This document shows positions 61,686 to 64,000 of a stretch of 64,000 nt of DNA, in pieces. A program made the position numbers and the translations under genes. The stretch comes from Paludibacteraceae bacterium (GTDB lineage Bacteria; Bacteroidota; Bacteroidia; Bacteroidales; Paludibacteraceae). The stretch covers positions 36,445-100,444 of the forward strand of contig JAKSNK010000003.1 in the NCBI GenBank assembly GCA_024399835.1, written 5' to 3'. The notes under the pieces were generated by a model that did not search any database, had not been told where the DNA came from, and was given only the letters and a program-made list of their open reading frames with translations. The number at the start of each line of letters is the position of its first letter. The first letter of the stretch is position 1.

Positions 61686-62942
61686 TTATATTCGTTTCTT
61701 ACCTGTTAATAATACTTGCATCAACCCTTTCTTTTCCTCAATATATTTATCTCGTTTTTCTGTCTGTTTCTGGATTTCGTTATCCAACGCTGATAACACA
61801 TTTGCTATGGCAGTTTGTTCGGTATATAAAGTAGGTACTTTATATTTTATATCCATTAAATTTTTTGCATGAAGATGGATAATGGTTATCCCCTGCGTCT
61901 TTTCAGCGATTTTTTGCCGTTCAATTTCTGAAATTAGGGTTGCCCAAAATAAAGAATCATCTCGTATATCTCTCTTTCTTAAAATGATTATGTCTCCTCC
62001 AAGAAATATATTATCTTGATTTATTGCTACGGCTTTAACCAAGTCATATCCATTTGTAGTTGTTGAACCAGGCATTAATACATCCCCTGATTTTGACAAA
62101 AAACCTTCATTATAGTTTGTTCTATGGAATTGTCCTCTGGTTATATAGTTAAATTGTGTAAAGATTTCACCATATAACATACACTTATAGATTCCATCTG
62201 GACATATTTTTTCTTTTGATAAGCCATTCCCTTTAAAAAAATCAAATACCTCACACAATTGTTTTTCTACCCAGGGTTCGGTGAAACCTTTGAGGCGTTT
62301 TTTGCCGGTAAGGAGTTGTTGCATCAGTCCTTTTTTGCGAAGTTCCAACTTGTCAATCAGTTGTTTTTGCATCTCAATCGCCTTATCCCATGTTCCCAAT
62401 AATTCTGCTATTCGCTCCTGCTCTGCCAAGGGTGGTAGGGGAAATTGAAACGAAGCATATTCTTGTGCATTTATTCCCGGCTGACCGCTACGTGTAGAAA
62501 TTGTAGATACCCAATTATGATATGCTATTGTTTCTGTAAGGCATTTAATATAATATGGAACAATCTTATTTTTATCGGGAGAGAAACGAATAAGAAAACC
62601 TGCAAATACTAATTTTCCATCTTTGGGATTATACAAATATGATTTTCCTACTGTTGCACCTGTCCGAGCAAAGACAATGTCCCCATCCGATAAATAATAA
62701 TCGAGAGCATTATCTACCATAACCGATTTTTTATCACTTTGGATAAATGTTCCGTCAACATCAATATCCGTGATACGCAAATATGTTGGCAAAGCAGGAT
62801 TATAATCAACCGCTGGTGCATTCAAACCATATTCTCCTGCATTTACACACACCTCCCCTAACCTCTTGACTTCCCAATCTTTGGGAATAATGCCAAGTGG
62901 CGAAGATTTATATCCTTGCGGTATATTCATAGGTATTTTCAT
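61686..62942 (-). CDS. hsdS: Type I restriction enzyme, S (specificity) subunit
   Basis: 418 residues. There are two target-recognition domains. TRD1 (about 20-190) begins IPKDWEVKRLGEVC and ends PLPPLAEQERIAELLG. The central conserved helix is LELRKKGLMQQLLTGKKRL. TRD2 runs from EPWVEKQLCEVF to TEQTAIANVLSAL, and the terminal helix EEKKGLMQVLLTGKKR repeats the central one. This is the usual symmetric HsdS build. The recognised DNA sequence cannot be predicted from this alone. Confidence 0.94.
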   Translation of the reverse strand: MKIPMNIPQGYKSSPLGIIPKDWEVKRLGEVCVNAGEYGLNAPAVDYNPALPTYLRITDIDVDGTFIQSDKKSVMVDNALDYYLSDGDIVFARTGATVGKSYLYNPKDGKLVFAGFLIRFSPDKNKIVPYYIKCLTETIAYHNWVSTISTRSGQPGINAQEYASFQFPLPPLAEQERIAELLGTWDKAIEMQKQLIDKLELRKKGLMQQLLTGKKRLKGFTEPWVEKQLCEVFDFFKGNGLSKEKICPDGIYKCMLYGEIFTQFNYITRGQFHRTNYNEGFLSKSGDVLMPGSTTTNGYDLVKAVAINQDNIFLGGDIIILRKRDIRDDSLFWATLISEIERQKIAEKTQGITIIHLHAKNLMDIKYKVPTLYTEQTAIANVLSALDNEIQKQTEKRDKYIEEKKGLMQVLLTGKKRI

Positions 62943-62992
62943 TATACGTATTTATATTATCAACATATTATCAGCATTACGACAGCCATGTG

Positions 62993-63033
62993 AACCGAGC
63001 ACAAACCGAGCAGAAACCGAGCAGAAACCGACC
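62993..63033 (+). repeat. 11-bp ACCG tandem array (4 units)
   Basis: ACCG cores at 62994, 63005, 63016 and 63027, exactly 11 bp apart (AAACCGAGCAG units). It lies between hsdS and the 128-residue gene, in the hsdS upstream region. Confidence 0.85.
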
Positions 63034-63075
63034 CACACAGATGGCAACCAGTCGGCAAATAGGTGGCAAGAGCGG

Positions 63076-63462
63076 TTATTTAGGCAGTTGATTCTCCTCA
63101 TTGACTCTAATTCGCACATAGTCCCATAGATACCGTACTATCTTTCCGTTGATTCGATAATCCTTTCCGTGACGGCTTTGGTCGCGAAGCCATGCTTGGT
63201 ATTCCTGCTCATACTGTGCCCGTTGCACAGGGTCGTTGTATATCGCACTGGCTTTGGCTTGATTCTGCTTGAATGCCCGTACAGGCGCCGCTTGCGTTTC
63301 TGGCATGATCCAACGGTTGGTGCGCTTGCCTTTGGGGTTGCGCGGTCCCGGCTTTTTACGAATAATGCAATATCCCGGCTCATGCGGACAGGGCACAGCA
63401 TAATAATTCTTCCCCATTGACCCCGACAAACTGTTCAACCACTCGCTTAATTTTGCTTTCAT
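63076..63462 (-). CDS. Hypothetical protein (128 aa)
   Basis: 128 basic residues. The N-terminus is MKAKLSEWLNSLSGSMGKNY, with CPHEPGYCIIRKKPGPRNPK and, in the C-terminal half, YNDPVQRAQYEQEYQAWLRD and a final IVRYLWDYVRIRVNEE. I do not recognise the family. No signal peptide or membrane segment is seen. It lies between hsdS and the unknown edge gene, all on the minus strand; whether it belongs to the restriction island or is a passenger is open. Confidence 0.6.
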   Translation of the reverse strand: MKAKLSEWLNSLSGSMGKNYYAVPCPHEPGYCIIRKKPGPRNPKGKRTNRWIMPETQAAPVRAFKQNQAKASAIYNDPVQRAQYEQEYQAWLRDQSRHGKDYRINGKIVRYLWDYVRIRVNEENQLPK

Positions 63463-63488
63463 AGTTATATGTTTTATTGTTTTCTACT

Positions 63489-64000
63489 TTACTTCTTTTC
63501 TACTTTCATTTTAATGGCATCATACAATAAATCTTGAATGGTCTTAACAAATTGTTTACGATCTTTTTCATCTAACAACGTATAATATTCATACGTATAA
63601 CTTGTATTGCCTATTTGAAAAACATATTTTTTCGGTCCAAACAAAGATAGCACATCAAGCATTTCAGCCGCTTTATTGGTCAATAAATCAGTAGGTTCAC
63701 TCAATACAATACGGATACGCAATCGCTTTAATCCCACAAGATTTTGATTATCATTCAAAATATCATCTATGTCCAATTTTGTTGCCGTACCACTTTTACT
63801 TAATTTAATAAGTGATACCTCTTGACTTGAATAAAATGGCGCAAGTGCTTTTACAGAGACATCCAAATCCGCAATTAATGGTCGGATTACGTTGCTAACA
63901 ATACTTTTAATAGTTGCCTCTGTACGATATTTACTATTTTCTTTCTTCATCTTGGCTTCGTTAGCAAGCAGAGCGACACGCTTCTCAAAATCGTCATCTT
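63489..64000 (-). CDS. Unknown protein, 5' end beyond right edge
   Basis: The frame is open to the right edge, so the start lies outside; 170 residues are visible, and an internal ATG at 63950 is only one option. The visible part begins DDFEKRVALLANEAKMKKEN, followed by YRTEATIKSIVSNVIRPLI, a pattern that loosely recalls the first helices of type I restriction-associated proteins. It then has beta-rich text (RLRIRIVLSEP, KKYVFQIGNTSYTYEYY) and ends in a Lys-rich helix. AT content and codon use are richer in A/T than in most of the window, fitting an acquired island. The family is not recognised. Confidence 0.6.
   Translation of the reverse strand, partial: DDDFEKRVALLANEAKMKKENSKYRTEATIKSIVSNVIRPLIADLDVSVKALAPFYSSQEVSLIKLSKSGTATKLDIDDILNDNQNLVGLKRLRIRIVLSEPTDLLTNKAAEMLDVLSLFGPKKYVFQIGNTSYTYEYYTLLDEKDRKQFVKTIQDLLYDAIKMKVEKK

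Noticed and set aside
62990-63035. Possible CRISPR array
   Set aside because: Units are only 11 bp with no unique spacers, and no cas gene is present.

Overview
The window looks like chromosomal DNA of a member of the Bacteroidota, most likely order Bacteroidales. Three things point there. Promoters follow the Bacteroides pattern (TTTG, about 20 bp, TAnnTTTG) and few starts have a Shine-Dalgarno sequence. There is a type IX secretion (T9SS) operon, porP-gldK-gldL-gldM-gldN, plus porG. Phylum-typical gene orders and families are present (porG-uppS-bamA-ompH-ompH; ftsX-DUF3098-uppP-truB-queA; DUF1599; DUF2795). Genus cannot be decided from sequence alone. Most of the window is ordinary core genome. 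The right end (57.7-64 kb) is an accessory type I restriction-modification island. No insertion sequence, prophage or CRISPR array was seen.

Layout. 1-9.5 kb (+): murein hydrolase activator, FKBP lipoprotein, Rieske-like lipoprotein, rimM, SpoU methylase, a U32 protein with a detached C-terminal domain, a truncated (p)ppGpp synthetase, then lipoprotein, pyrE-like, SRPBCC, psd and deoC. 9.5-10.8 kb (-): NSS transporter. 10.9-13.1 kb (+): fused NfnAB/GltD-type flavoprotein. 13.1-14.8 kb (-): exosortase and tsaD. 14.8-15.4 kb: repeat-rich gap. 15.4-18.2 kb (-): large secreted protein, a possible T9SS cargo. 18.2-18.5 kb: hairpin array. 18.5-21.6 kb (-): waaA-hisS-DUF1599. 21.8-30.3 kb (+): exonuclease, tRNA-Cys, sufB, LytTR, coiled-coil protein, upp, dprA, small membrane protein, folB, parC. 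30.4-56.0 kb (-): an almost unbroken run with murF, MFS, the envelope operon porG-uppS-bamA-ompH-ompH, hflX, polA, ung, queA, truB, uppP, ftsX, the T9SS operon, then cobO, a methyltransferase and a glycosyltransferase. 56.1-57.7 kb (+): nitroreductase lipoprotein and SDR. 57.7-64 kb (-): YgjP-like metallopeptidase, hsdR, hsdS and two unknown genes; no hsdM is visible.

How the genes work together. A large share serves the envelope: BamA with two Skp-like chaperones, UppS/UppP for the undecaprenyl carrier, MurF, WaaA, the FtsX division component and the T9SS. A second share is translation and RNA modification (rimM, SpoU, hisS, tsaD, truB, queA, hflX, tRNA-Cys).

Most unusual points. (1) Several housekeeping enzymes are trimmed or have altered key motifs: an RSH lacking its HD and ACT domains, a PolA without the 3'-5' exonuclease domain, a PyrE with a broken PRPP loop, a QueA with changed signature residues, a shortened MurF, and a U32 protein split at a TAATG junction. 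(2) A family of short, roughly 11-bp-periodic repeats, often with an ACCG core, fills the gaps; one related repeat sits in-frame in a gene linker. (3) A three-unit hairpin array has conserved linkers and base-paired variable stems. (4) A dispersed 57-bp element occurs in two inverted copies. (5) tRNA-Cys and sufB appear to share one promoter with a terminator between them. (6) Three genes have promoter -7 boxes 8-9 nt from the start codon, implying nearly leaderless mRNAs. (7) The ParC C-terminus is a perfect beta-clamp-binding pentapeptide.
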